Below, in pieces: positions 1-8,800 of a stretch of 64,000 nt of DNA. The stretch spans positions 1-64,000 of the forward strand of contig DAOPZC010000017.1 of the NCBI GenBank assembly GCA_035353175.1. The letters are read 5' to 3'. Position 1 is the first letter of the stretch. Every line of letters begins with the position of its first letter. A program made the translations under genes and the position numbers. The notes under the pieces were generated by a model. The model saw only the letters and a program-made list of their open reading frames with translations. It made no database searches and was not told the origin of the DNA. This stretch comes from DAOPZC01 sp035353175 (GTDB taxonomy: Bacteria > Verrucomicrobiota > Kiritimatiellia > RFP12 > UBA1067).

Positions 1-448
1 AGTTCTCGGCCGCCACGCCCAGACAGGCGTGGACCATGGGCCCGCAGCGCGTCTCAGAGACCAGCCACTCGCCGCAAAGCCGTTCCGGAAACGCGATCGC
101 TCCTGCGGGACAGAAACGCACGCACACGCCGCACCCTTCACACGCCACGGGATCGACCCGGTACCGGTTGTCCGGCAAGAGCTTCACGGCCCCGAACCGG
201 CACAACTCCGCGCACAGGCCGCAGCCCGTGCATTTTTCGCGCAGGATCACCGCCTCATGCCCGCTCTTAAAATCTGTGCTCTCAATGATTCTTGGGGCAA
301 GAACAAGGTGAAGATCCGCCGCGTCCACATCGCAGTCGGCGATCACCGCACGTCCGGCCGCCAGCACGGCGAATGACGCGGCCACGCTCGTCTTGCCCGT
401 GCCGCCTTTGCCGCTGATGATCACCAGTTCCTGAAGTTTCGCTTCCAT
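1..448 (-). CDS. MinD-like P-loop ATPase with inserted 2x[4Fe-4S] ferredoxin domain (partial, C-terminus cut by window)
   Basis: The first 149 residues are visible; the gene runs off the left edge. The N-terminus carries a deviant Walker A motif (SGKGGTGKTS, residues 12-21) followed by ADCDVDAADLH, as in MinD/Mrp ATPases. Two ferredoxin-type clusters follow at C73/C76/C79/C83 and C103/C106/C109/C113. This layout is COG1149, the ATPase pair of ORP-type clusters. The ATG lies 10 bp after the stop of the radical SAM gene, with GGAACGGAG upstream overlapping that gene's end, so it is the last visible gene of a minus-strand operon. It is a paralogue of the gene at 2073-2939. In related anaerobes such pairs are thought to assemble or transfer a metal cluster; the substrate here is unknown. 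Confidence 0.93.
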   Translation of the reverse strand, partial: MEAKLQELVIISGKGGTGKTSVAASFAVLAAGRAVIADCDVDAADLHLVLAPRIIESTDFKSGHEAVILREKCTGCGLCAELCRFGAVKLLPDNRYRVDPVACEGCGVCVRFCPAGAIAFPERLCGEWLVSETRCGPMVHACLGVAAEN

Positions 449-458
449 ACCGTTCGTT

Positions 459-1412
459 TTATTCTCCGTTCCGACAAACTTCATAGAAAAGGGTATTGTC
501 CTTGCGCACGGCCTTGACCGCGCTCCGTTGCCTCAGAAGCAACACCCTTTTCAACACGTCGTTGGCATGGAGTGCCAACCCGGATGCGATCCCTTCAACC
601 GTGCAGGGACGCCTGGTCAACAAGGCGAGAATGTCCGCGTCACTGGCCTGGCCCAATGCTGCGTCGTCTGTGATGGCCTGGACGTTCTCGCTGATGACAT
701 CCACGTGCCCGTGAAACAAGCCTTTAAGCTCAGACAGCTGCTCAGCAGAAAGCGCGAGGGCAAACTCCTCCGCCGGAGGCCGCGTGGCGGTGTTCAACTG
801 GACCCGCGCAACGCCCAGTCTGTTGGCGATCGCCGCGATTTTCTCTGTTTCGGTTGAAATGCCCGTGACTCCCGCAAGCAGAAGCACCTCCAGCCAGACT
901 TCACCCTTGAACCGCTTCGTGAATGCGTCTAGACCTTGGACCATCCTGTCAAAAGGAATACCCTCATGCGGCCGGTTAACCTGCTGATAAGAAGCGTCGT
1001 CTCCGACGTCGAGCGAGGGGATCACCAAGTCTGCGGCCATCAAAGCCTCCTGAACCTCGTCCATCCACAAAAGCGAACCGTTGGTCAGAACGGCGACGGG
1101 GATATCCGTCATGCCTTTGATACCCCGGATGATTTTGCCGATGCCGGAATTCAGCGTCGGCTCCCCGGACCCCGCGAGCGTGATATAGTCCGGCCGGTCC
1201 CGATCCGCGAGTTTGCGTTTCAACTCAGACAGAATGGCTGCAGCCACGACGTAATCCTTGCGCTCAAGGGTCTTGTTCGTGGTCCGACCCAACTGGCAAT
1301 ACACACAGTCGTAGGTGCAGGTCTTGAACGGCACCAGATCCACACCAAGCGACCGCCCCAAGCGTCGCGATGGAACAGGTCCGTAAAGATGTTTATAAGG
1401 CTTTTGGCTCAA
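459..1412 (-). CDS. Radical SAM protein, COG0731 (wyosine-synthetase-like) family
   Basis: A 317-residue protein opening with YGPVPSRRLGRSLGVD, the signature of COG0731 Fe-S oxidoreductases. The radical SAM cysteines are C32, C36 and C39 (CTYDCVYC), which should bind the [4Fe-4S] cluster that cleaves S-adenosylmethionine. GSGEPTLN and the following TNGSLL match the usual SAM-binding strands. The last 80 residues look like a small winged-helix domain (LLTRRPCTVEGIASGL). Bacterial members have no agreed substrate; archaeal TYW1 acts on tRNA, but that cannot be transferred here. The start overlaps the end of psd by 20 bp and the stop is 10 bp before the partial ATPase gene, so it belongs to the same transcript. 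Confidence 0.88.
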   Translation of the reverse strand: MSQKPYKHLYGPVPSRRLGRSLGVDLVPFKTCTYDCVYCQLGRTTNKTLERKDYVVAAAILSELKRKLADRDRPDYITLAGSGEPTLNSGIGKIIRGIKGMTDIPVAVLTNGSLLWMDEVQEALMAADLVIPSLDVGDDASYQQVNRPHEGIPFDRMVQGLDAFTKRFKGEVWLEVLLLAGVTGISTETEKIAAIANRLGVARVQLNTATRPPAEEFALALSAEQLSELKGLFHGHVDVISENVQAITDDAALGQASDADILALLTRRPCTVEGIASGLALHANDVLKRVLLLRQRSAVKAVRKDNTLFYEVCRNGE

Positions 1413-2076
1413 GAATGCCCCCGTCCCTTTTTGCGCTGCGGACGCGCGCGATAATGGTTTCTCCCGCTCGGACCCGCGCCCCCCGCTTGACCATCACTTC
1501 GACATCTTTCACCGGAAAATATATATCCAAACGCGAACCGAACTTCATCATCCCAATGCGGTCGCCCGCCTTCACAGCGACCGCACGATCAGGGGCCAAC
1601 CAATAGACGACGCGTCGGGCGAACGGACCGACGAGCTGGACGACCAGACACTTCGTGCGATCTCCTTCAATCAAGATTTTGTTGTGCTGATTGACTTCTG
1701 ACGACTTCTCCCGGAACGCAAATAGCGTTTTCCCCGGAAAATACCCAATGAAGGTCGATTGACCCGAAAGAGGCGCCCGGTTTACGTGGACATCTAAAAG
1801 GTTCAGGAAAACACTGACCCGTACAGTGATTCTTTTTAGATGTTCCTGACTCGGATGATAAGTAATGGACATCACGCGCCCGTCAGCCCCACTCAGAATG
1901 GCGTCTTCATCCTGCGGCGCTTTTCGTTCGGGGTCTCTGAAAAAATACACCACGAAGGCCGCCACAGCCGCAGTGAGGAGATAAACAGGGCTTGGCTCTG
2001 CAAAGAACAAGCTGAGCGTCGTTCCCGCTGCCACAACCATCCCCAAGAAAGGCCACACTTCTCTCCGAATCTTCAT
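1393..2076 (-). CDS. psd: Phosphatidylserine decarboxylase (short, single-gene type)
   Basis: A 227-residue enzyme converting phosphatidylserine to phosphatidylethanolamine at the inner membrane. Two hydrophobic stretches at residues 10-27 and 31-46 should anchor it, followed by YFFRDPER. DVHVNR (H97) is conserved, and FGSR at residues 179-182 contains the Gly-Ser bond where self-cleavage makes the pyruvoyl group. The length fits the short archaeal/Bacteroidetes-like class. Its ATG overlaps the stop of the Fe-S ATPase gene upstream (ATGA, 4 bp), and its end overlaps the radical SAM start by 20 bp. A phospholipid gene translationally coupled inside an Fe-S ATPase operon is unusual. No pssA is visible nearby. 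Confidence 0.93.
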   Translation of the reverse strand: MKIRREVWPFLGMVVAAGTTLSLFFAEPSPVYLLTAAVAAFVVYFFRDPERKAPQDEDAILSGADGRVMSITYHPSQEHLKRITVRVSVFLNLLDVHVNRAPLSGQSTFIGYFPGKTLFAFREKSSEVNQHNKILIEGDRTKCLVVQLVGPFARRVVYWLAPDRAVAVKAGDRIGMMKFGSRLDIYFPVKDVEVMVKRGARVRAGETIIARVRSAKRDGGILEPKAL

Positions 2077-2939
2077 TTGAGCACCTTTGTGAAACGGGAA
2101 ACCTTCTCTTCACCGTCTCCCTCGATCTTGTTAAATAGCTTTAGGAACATCGCTCTGTACTCGGGCAGCGCATCAACCGCCAATTCGCCCTTCGAGTAGG
2201 CCTCCGCGATCCTCCGGTCGTCAGGTATCTCAGCCAAGACCGGTATCCATTCTTCACGACAGTAGTCTTCCACACGGCCGTCGCCGCTCCCGGCGCGATT
2301 GACCACCACACCGAACGGCAACCTTAGCTCCCGTACGACTGCGACGGCCAATTTCAGGTCATGCAGGCCAAAGGGTGTCGGCTCCGTCACCAGCACCACG
2401 AAATCGGTCTCGCGCAACGTGGCGATCACCGGACATGAGGTTCCCGGAGGGGCATCCAGAATCGCGTCCCCCTCCATCGGCACCCTCGCTTTCACGGCGC
2501 GGATCAGCGGCGGCGCCATGGCCACGCCCACGTCAAGCCGGCCCTGGATCAGTGTGACCGCATCCGCCTTTAAGGTTTCAACGACGCCGATGCGCTTGGG
2601 CACCTCGCGGATCGCGCCTTTCGGACAAACCCGCATGCAGCCGCCGCAGCCGTGGCACATCTCAGGAAAAACCAGCACCCGCCGGCCCAGCACGGCCAGC
2701 GCCTTGAACGCGCAGAAGCGGCCGCACTCGCCGCAGCCGTCGCAGCGCGCTTCGTCCACCTGCGGCACAGGGATCGACACCACCTCTGGAGCGCCGAGCG
2801 GGTCACCTTTCAGAAACAGGTGGGCGTTGGGCTCCTCCACGTCGCAGTCCAAAAGCGCGGCGCCGCTCACGTGCGCCAGATTCACGGCCACCGTCGTCTT
2901 GCCGGTCCCGCCCTTTCCCGATGCCACCGCGATGATCAT
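2073..2939 (-). CDS. MinD-like P-loop ATPase with inserted 2x[4Fe-4S] ferredoxin domain
   Basis: A 288-residue protein starting MIIAVASGKGGTGKTT (Walker A, residues 8-16), followed by LDCDVEEPNAH. The inserted ferredoxin domain has C66/C69/C72/C76 and C95/C98/C101/C105. DAPPGTSCPV near residue 170 is the Walker B-like region of the MinD/Mrp family. The open frame extends 30 codons upstream, but the ATG at 2939 overlaps the DUF89 stop (ATGA) and has AAAGGG six bases upstream, so I chose it. With the paralogue at 1-448 it forms the ATPase pair typical of ORP clusters. An ATP-dependent step in handling a metal or Fe-S cluster on the COG1433 protein encoded at 3825-4187 is plausible but inferred. 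Confidence 0.94.
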   Translation of the reverse strand: MIIAVASGKGGTGKTTVAVNLAHVSGAALLDCDVEEPNAHLFLKGDPLGAPEVVSIPVPQVDEARCDGCGECGRFCAFKALAVLGRRVLVFPEMCHGCGGCMRVCPKGAIREVPKRIGVVETLKADAVTLIQGRLDVGVAMAPPLIRAVKARVPMEGDAILDAPPGTSCPVIATLRETDFVVLVTEPTPFGLHDLKLAVAVVRELRLPFGVVVNRAGSGDGRVEDYCREEWIPVLAEIPDDRRIAEAYSKGELAVDALPEYRAMFLKLFNKIEGDGEEKVSRFTKVLK

Positions 2940-3814
2940 GCTATCCCTTTGCTCTCTTTCCCTGCCCGCGACCACAGCAGTGCCTGCGTACCCAGCGGCA
3001 GCCCCACGTTGGAAGAAATGACGGGGCATTTGACTTTGAACAGAAAACAGATGTCGCGCGGCGCGGCGCTCAAGGTTTCGAAATTACCTTGTCCCTTGGC
3101 GATCACGAGATCCGCTTGGGCGAAACGTTTCCGGAACTCCGCACCGCACTCTTCCAAAACGGTGCCCGGCGCGTCCGAGCCGTTTGAGATGACCCGGACG
3201 ATTTCATGCAGTCCTGCCGCACGCGCGTCGTCGATCGTCGCATCGTTGATGACGGGCGCGCCGCGCACGGCCACCGTGACCCGCGCCGGTCCAAGCGCCT
3301 CGACCAGCAGCCGGTCCAGCACGATCTCCCCCGCATTGTCCGCCAGATACAGGATGTCCTTCGCTTCGGCCGCCGCCAGCCTGAAGATCTCCACGTCACC
3401 CGAAAAAGGTTCATCCAGAACCTGCCGGATCGAGCGCAGGATCGTTTCCGCGCTCAGCTCCTGTTTGGGTCCGAGATCGATCAGGTTGCCGGCGATCGCT
3501 AGCCGGACCGCCAGCGATAGCGGGTCCGATGACACGGCCAGCCGTTCACGCAACTCGGGAATCAGGCTCAGCGCGAGCGCGTTGTCCCGCATCTTCGCGG
3601 CGACGTACGGATCGGCAATGCCGGTGAGCTCGCGCAGGAGACGGTGCACCCGCTGCGCCATCACCGGCGGCGGCTGACGCAGGTCGGCCGTGCAAATCCA
3701 TCCGGCCACCTCGCGCACGACCCGCTCGTAAAAGGCCGGATCGTCGGATACACGTCTTAAGGCGTCCAGCGTTTGCCGGAAGATGCAGGGCAGGCAATCT
3801 AAACTTGTATTCAT
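2936..3814 (-). CDS. DUF89 family protein (ARMT1-like damage-control phosphatase fold)
   Basis: A 292-residue DUF89 protein of the archaeal/bacterial subtype with an N-terminal CxxC (C7, C10 in DCLPCIFRQ). Family metal-site residues are visible: D159/N160 in LADNAGEIVLD, D191 in VINDATIDD, and KGQGNFE starting at K240. DUF89 proteins are metal-dependent phosphatases thought to remove damaged phosphometabolites, but the native substrate of this subtype is unknown. The stop overlaps the ATPase start by 4 bp, and the COG1433 gene ends 10 bp upstream of this start, so coupling with Fe-S/metal genes is tight. The N-terminal cysteine pair could bind metal; that is inference. Confidence 0.88.
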   Translation of the reverse strand: MNTSLDCLPCIFRQTLDALRRVSDDPAFYERVVREVAGWICTADLRQPPPVMAQRVHRLLRELTGIADPYVAAKMRDNALALSLIPELRERLAVSSDPLSLAVRLAIAGNLIDLGPKQELSAETILRSIRQVLDEPFSGDVEIFRLAAAEAKDILYLADNAGEIVLDRLLVEALGPARVTVAVRGAPVINDATIDDARAAGLHEIVRVISNGSDAPGTVLEECGAEFRKRFAQADLVIAKGQGNFETLSAAPRDICFLFKVKCPVISSNVGLPLGTQALLWSRAGKESKGIA

Positions 3815-3824
3815 GATCGTCGGC

Positions 3825-4187
3825 CTAGGCCCAATGTCCTTCCACGTCCGCTTCCACGCTTTCTATCAGTTTTCCTTCGCGGTAGAACTCCAGCGCCGCC
3901 GCCAACGTGGGGGCGTCCGAGGTGTAGACCTTGATGCCGGCCGCAACCAGCACACGGAAGGCCTTGGGGCCGCAGTGCCCGGTCACCAGCGCCTGGGCAC
4001 CGGAGGCGGCCACGTTCTGTGCGGACTGGATGCCCGCGCCCTGCGCCGCGTTCAAGTTCTGCTGGTTGTCGATCACAGCAAACGACGCCGTTTCCGTGTC
4101 ATAGACCAGAAACTTGGCGGCACGGCCAAAGCGGCTGTCCAAAGGCGCGTTGAGATCCGCGCCGGATGTCGAAAATGCGATTTTCAT
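3825..4187 (-). CDS. COG1433 / NifX-like dinitrogenase iron-molybdenum cofactor family protein (ORP-like)
   Basis: A 120-residue single-domain protein (MKIAFSTSGADLNAPLDSRF at the start, TGHCGPKAF near residue 70) of the MTH1175/NifX/orange-protein family. Members bind small metal clusters; the Desulfovibrio orange protein carries a Mo-Cu cluster, and NifX carries FeMo-co precursors. No nitrogenase structural gene is present, so nitrogen fixation is not implied. It lies 10 bp upstream of the DUF89 gene and 14 bp after the radical SAM gene, in one operon with two ferredoxin-ATPases. That is the usual ORP-cluster company. Which cluster it binds cannot be read from sequence. Confidence 0.93.
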   Translation of the reverse strand: MKIAFSTSGADLNAPLDSRFGRAAKFLVYDTETASFAVIDNQQNLNAAQGAGIQSAQNVAASGAQALVTGHCGPKAFRVLVAAGIKVYTSDAPTLAAALEFYREGKLIESVEADVEGHWA

Positions 4188-4201
4188 TCCGTTCCCAACT
4201 C

Positions 4202-5869
4202 TCAGGCTGTTGCCTGCTTTTCTCCAATTGACTCAGCCATGACCAGCCTGCCGTCAATTCTGTCATCGACGTCTTCAAGGCGGTATTTTGTGCACTTCAC
4301 CGGCGGCTGAATGATGCCGCTGAAGAGTTTCATGCGGACTGATTCCTTGAGGGCTAGCGCGGTTACTAAAGCCGACAAGGCCCTTTGCCTGACCGAAGGC
4401 CTCGGAAACAGTCTGCCGTATTTTTCCTGAAGCGCCGCCACCATCGCCGCGGTTGCCTCGTTTTGCGAAAAGAAGCGTGCCGCTAAGAGAAAGCCGCGCG
4501 TCAGCTCCAAAAACCGCTTGAATCCTTCGGCCCGGACTCTGACGCGCGGGTCATCGCTGCGGGCCGCGTATTCATACCCCATCATCGCCGTTTCGACAGC
4601 CCGAATAAAAGAGGCGCCGTTCAGGCGATAGTCCTGCTCGAAGGCTTTTCTGAGAAGCGCGGGAGTCTCCTCGCAGGAAAACTCCGGATGCTTAAACCAG
4701 ATGCGGTCTTGCCCGTGGCGCTCTTCGTAGGGCATCTCGTCCGTCGAGCACAATTTGCCCTGTTCCTCATAGTCGCGGTACAGCTTTGTCCCGGGCAAAG
4801 GGCCCAGTTCCATAAACTGAACGTAATCGGCCTTCAGCCCCGTCACAAAATCAACGTCTGGCCACAGGCTCTCCCGCGTGTGCTCTTCGAGAAACAGGAT
4901 GGCCGAGGTCATGACGCTGATGCCGCGCTGCCTAAGTTCGGCGACCAAGCGCTTAAAATCAATGCCCTTGTTTTTCTCGTAAACCTCATGCTTCGATTCG
5001 ACGCCCATCCAAACGAAGGTGATCCCCAGCCGGACCAGCAGGTCAAGGCTGGGAAGGCCGGTGATGGTCTCTGCGGAGCTGAAGATACCGAACGTGAAGG
5101 CGCGCCCGGTTTTTTCGATGCACTCGAGCAGTTCCATGGCCCGCTGCGGAAACTTCAGGAAATTCTCGTCCATCACGCCGAAATCGGTCACCCCGAGCCT
5201 GTCCTCATAGGCGCAGCACACGTCGAAGATTTCTTTTCCGGTCTTCAGATACGTGACATACTCGCCAAAGAAATGCGAGGTCGCACAGAACCGGCATTTA
5301 TTGGCGCAGCCGACCCCGGGGATCAGAATGCCGGAACCTTCCGGCAGAGGAACGCCCATGACCCGCCGGTTGAACGCGCTATGCAAAAGCGGGTGCCTGA
5401 GCGGTTTCGCAGGGTCTTCGCCAAACAGATGGCGCAAAAAGGCGACGCCCTCGCCTCGGCAAAGGTAGTCATGTGCAATCACGGTTTCGGTTTCGCCGAC
5501 CGCCACGCCATGACCCCCGAGAATGATTTTGCTGCGGGGAGAATACTGGCGGATCAACTCCGCCATTTTCTTCGCCTTTTTGAAATTAGGCATCACGTAG
5601 CTAATACCGACATAGGCATACCCCTTTTTCAGTTCCTCAATAAACTGTGGCAGGGTTGGAAAATCGAGAACAACCGTCGGCAGGTCGATGTTCTCTGCCA
5701 AGAAATAGAGACCGAAACTGGCATGGTTAAACCGATAGGAGAAGATCCCCTGTTCCCTTGTCACCTGATTGTGAAAGAGTTCCATGAGATTCTCTTTTTT
5801 TCCGTACTCGTCATCGACCGCATAAGGTCCGAAAACCGACGTTAATAGAAGTTTGGGATGAGCAGGCAT
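4202..5869 (-). CDS. Radical SAM protein with N-terminal B12-binding-like domain
   Basis: A 555-residue protein. Residues 1-150 look like a cobalamin-binding Rossmann domain (GYAYVGISYVMPNFKKAK, then KIILGGHGV), though the DxHxxG cobalt ligand motif is not evident. The radical SAM core starts at C188, C192 and C195 (GCANKCRFC). It continues with DENFLKF, WMGVESK and LGPLPGTKLY, as in B12-type radical SAM proteins. The C-terminal 130 residues are helical and unassigned. It is followed after 14 bp by the COG1433 gene and preceded after 9 bp by the giant thioredoxin-like gene. The reaction is unknown; methyl transfer or ring chemistry are family possibilities only. Confidence 0.85.
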   Translation of the reverse strand: MPAHPKLLLTSVFGPYAVDDEYGKKENLMELFHNQVTREQGIFSYRFNHASFGLYFLAENIDLPTVVLDFPTLPQFIEELKKGYAYVGISYVMPNFKKAKKMAELIRQYSPRSKIILGGHGVAVGETETVIAHDYLCRGEGVAFLRHLFGEDPAKPLRHPLLHSAFNRRVMGVPLPEGSGILIPGVGCANKCRFCATSHFFGEYVTYLKTGKEIFDVCCAYEDRLGVTDFGVMDENFLKFPQRAMELLECIEKTGRAFTFGIFSSAETITGLPSLDLLVRLGITFVWMGVESKHEVYEKNKGIDFKRLVAELRQRGISVMTSAILFLEEHTRESLWPDVDFVTGLKADYVQFMELGPLPGTKLYRDYEEQGKLCSTDEMPYEERHGQDRIWFKHPEFSCEETPALLRKAFEQDYRLNGASFIRAVETAMMGYEYAARSDDPRVRVRAEGFKRFLELTRGFLLAARFFSQNEATAAMVAALQEKYGRLFPRPSVRQRALSALVTALALKESVRMKLFSGIIQPPVKCTKYRLEDVDDRIDGRLVMAESIGEKQATA

Positions 5870-5878
5870 ATTATCCGT

Positions 5879-8800
5879 CTACTCTGCGGCTTTCTCGATG
5901 ATGAGCGGATATCCCGCGCTAAATGACATCAGCGTATTGAAGCCGACGCCCTCGACGGGAACCTTGTCGCGGTACCAGTACGAACCCATGCCGAACGGTT
6001 TGAGCGGAAGTTCACCCTCGTTGTCCGCACAGCCGGTCTGACACTCCGCGCCGACCCACCCCGGCAGCAGTACGCCCGCAAAACTGCTCCAGACCGTAAA
6101 GCTACGTCCGGGTATCGCGAACGGCAACCGCATCGATCCCCGGAAAATGCCCGTCGCCTTTTTGAATTGCAACGTGACTCCCGTGGGGTTCGCCGCTCCG
6201 GCCGCGACGCCAAGCACGCTTTCCGACACCGTCAGGTCGACAAACGGCAGCGCGGTCGCCGTTCCATAGCAGGCGCTCGTCGGCACGGCGTCTGCTGCCG
6301 CCAGCCGCAACGGCCCCGTGCCTTCGTATTGTCCGTAAAAGTCCACCAAACTGTCCGCGCCGCTGTAAAACCCGCCGAACGCCTCCAGCGCGATGTCGTA
6401 CGATGTTTCCTCGTGACCGCTGCCACACGACCAATACGGCGCGACCCCCTCGCGCACCGTGACCGCGCTGGGATAGGTCCTGTAATTCTCGTCTGCCTGT
6501 GCGGCGATGATGAACACACCCGCGAGCGTATGCTTGGTGTTGCCCGCGAAGACGGTCATTTGTGCCGTGCCGTCCGCCATGGGCTGCAGGACCGCGCTTC
6601 CGCTGTACGGCGTCCCGTCCGCCAAATAACCCGCGTAGGTTACCCGCCCGCTCTTCGCCGCGGCTGGCGCGAGCGATACCGTCATGAACGAGTGTCCGAG
6701 TGGCGCAAGACCGCCCGTCGCCGCCGCAGGCGACAGCACCACCGTGTAATACCCCTCGTACTCCGTCGCCGGGTTCGCCGCGCTCCAAACGGGTGCGGCC
6801 AGCGTTGCCGTCAGCGGATAGGCGTAATCCGGATCGGTCACCCAGGCGCTCAATTCGCCCGCGGGCGTCAACTGAATCGCCAGGCCGTACGCGCCCTTTG
6901 CTATGACCGCCGAGACCGCGCCGTCGCCGTCGCAAGCCGCCCAATTCGGACTCGAAAACGCGACGGACCCTTTTTTCATGCGATATCGAACTGTTGCGCG
7001 CCCGGAGGAACTGACGGAACAGGTGAGCGTTCCCGCCACGCGGGCCGGCACGTTCGAATCGAGCACCGCGCCCTCCGCCAACGTGATGGCATTGGTCGCA
7101 GCCGCATTGACGCTCCCGAGCGCCGCCACCGTGATCGTCACCTGGACTGCGCCTCCCGCAACCCACCTGCCGGAACGCGTTTCAGAGACCTGAAAAACCG
7201 AGGTGAAGACACCCGCCGATCTCGGAACGCCGCTGAATTTCAGCGCACCCGACGTCTTGTCAAACGCCGCCGCGACGCCCGCCGGAAGCGATCCTGAAAG
7301 CCGTGTCATGTAGATCCCGCCGCCCTCCGTCTGGAGCACCGTGATCTTCTGCGCAAAGGCTACCGCCGTCTGCGCGACAAACGCGACTTCGTCAGAGGCG
7401 AAGAACGGGGCGTTCTCGGCCACAAGTCGGACCGTGACGGACCGCTTGCCCGAGACCGCGCCGACAGCTCCTTTCGGAGTGAGCGTCACCGTCACCACGC
7501 CCCGCGGATACTCGGCCAGCGTGGGCAGGGCAACGACCACACCCTTGGCAGCCTCGCGATCATTGTTGGCCCACGTCAGCGTCTCCGGCCACACGTCGCC
7601 AGCCGTCGCCGTCACGGTGCCGGTAACCGCGGTCGACGCACCGTCCACACGCGTGACGCCCAAGAGCACCTGCCCGCCCTCCGGCGCAATAATCGTCAGC
7701 GGCGACGTCTTCGCGAAGAATATGCCCGCCTCCGTAAACATCAGGCGGCCGACTGCCGGCAGGTCATTCTCGGTGATCGTCACCACCTCATGCATCCGCC
7801 CTTCGACCGGCGTCGCGCCACCCTCCGTCACCGCGAGACTCAGCGCTACCGCCTCGTTGCCCTCGTAGCCCAAGTCATCGGTCAGCGGCAGGACAACGCT
7901 CTTTGTTCCCGTCTCGCCGTCCGCCCACGACAGAAAAAGACCTGCCGCAAACAGGTCCTCGAAGTCCTCACCCGCCGTCGCGGTCGTATTCAGCGGGTCA
8001 ATCGCGATGCGGACGACGCACACGCCCGAAGCTCCGCCCGTCCGTTCGACAGCGATCACCACCTCGCCGGCGGTTTCAGACACGGACTGGGCCGTCTGAA
8101 CAAACCCTACCGTTCCGGGATTCCAAATCTGCCAAGTGAATGTGCCGTCCGGGGAATCGGCCGTCAGCGCGAGAGCGACTGCGCCGCCGTCCAGCGCCTG
8201 AAACACGCCGGGGGGTCCAGCGACGGGTTCGAACGCACCGGGCTGGAGAACAAGCTGCGCGCCTTCGGCAACCAACCTGTAGAGCTGGCCCGCTTGGACC
8301 GCCATCGTCGTTCCAAAAACGCCCGCCGCGTTCGTCAGCGTGGCAACCCGGACGCTGGCGGCACATTCCCTCGCGATCAGGTTCACCGTCGTTTCCGCAC
8401 GGTACGCGCGGAGGGTCGAGGCGACGTTTGTGAACGAGAACGCCGCGTCGTTCGTAAGCACACACACCTGGTATGCCGCGACGCCCGCAATGGTTGCTTC
8501 GACGCTCACGCCGTCCGTCAGCCGGCCCGCAGCGGAGGCGACCGCAACGCCGTTCGAACGGATCGAAACCGACACGGCAACCGGGTCAGGTCCGGTCACT
8601 GTGACCCGCTGCTCCGTACCGTTCACCGCGTCCAATTGGAAGAAATCAGCCTCATCATTGGCAGCCAGTGTTTCATCGCGTGGCGTTTGCACCCCCAGCA
8701 TCTCGCGCGTCCACACCGCATAGTTATTATTCTCCTCGTGGTCGAAGACGCGTTCATCCCGCGTCATCGCCAACTGCTCATGCAGACGCGTCAGATTGCA

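Noticed and set aside
3825..4187. Evidence for nitrogen fixation from the NifX-like protein and NifA-like regulator
   Set aside because: No nifHDK, nifEN or nifB is in the window; both families have many non-nitrogenase members.
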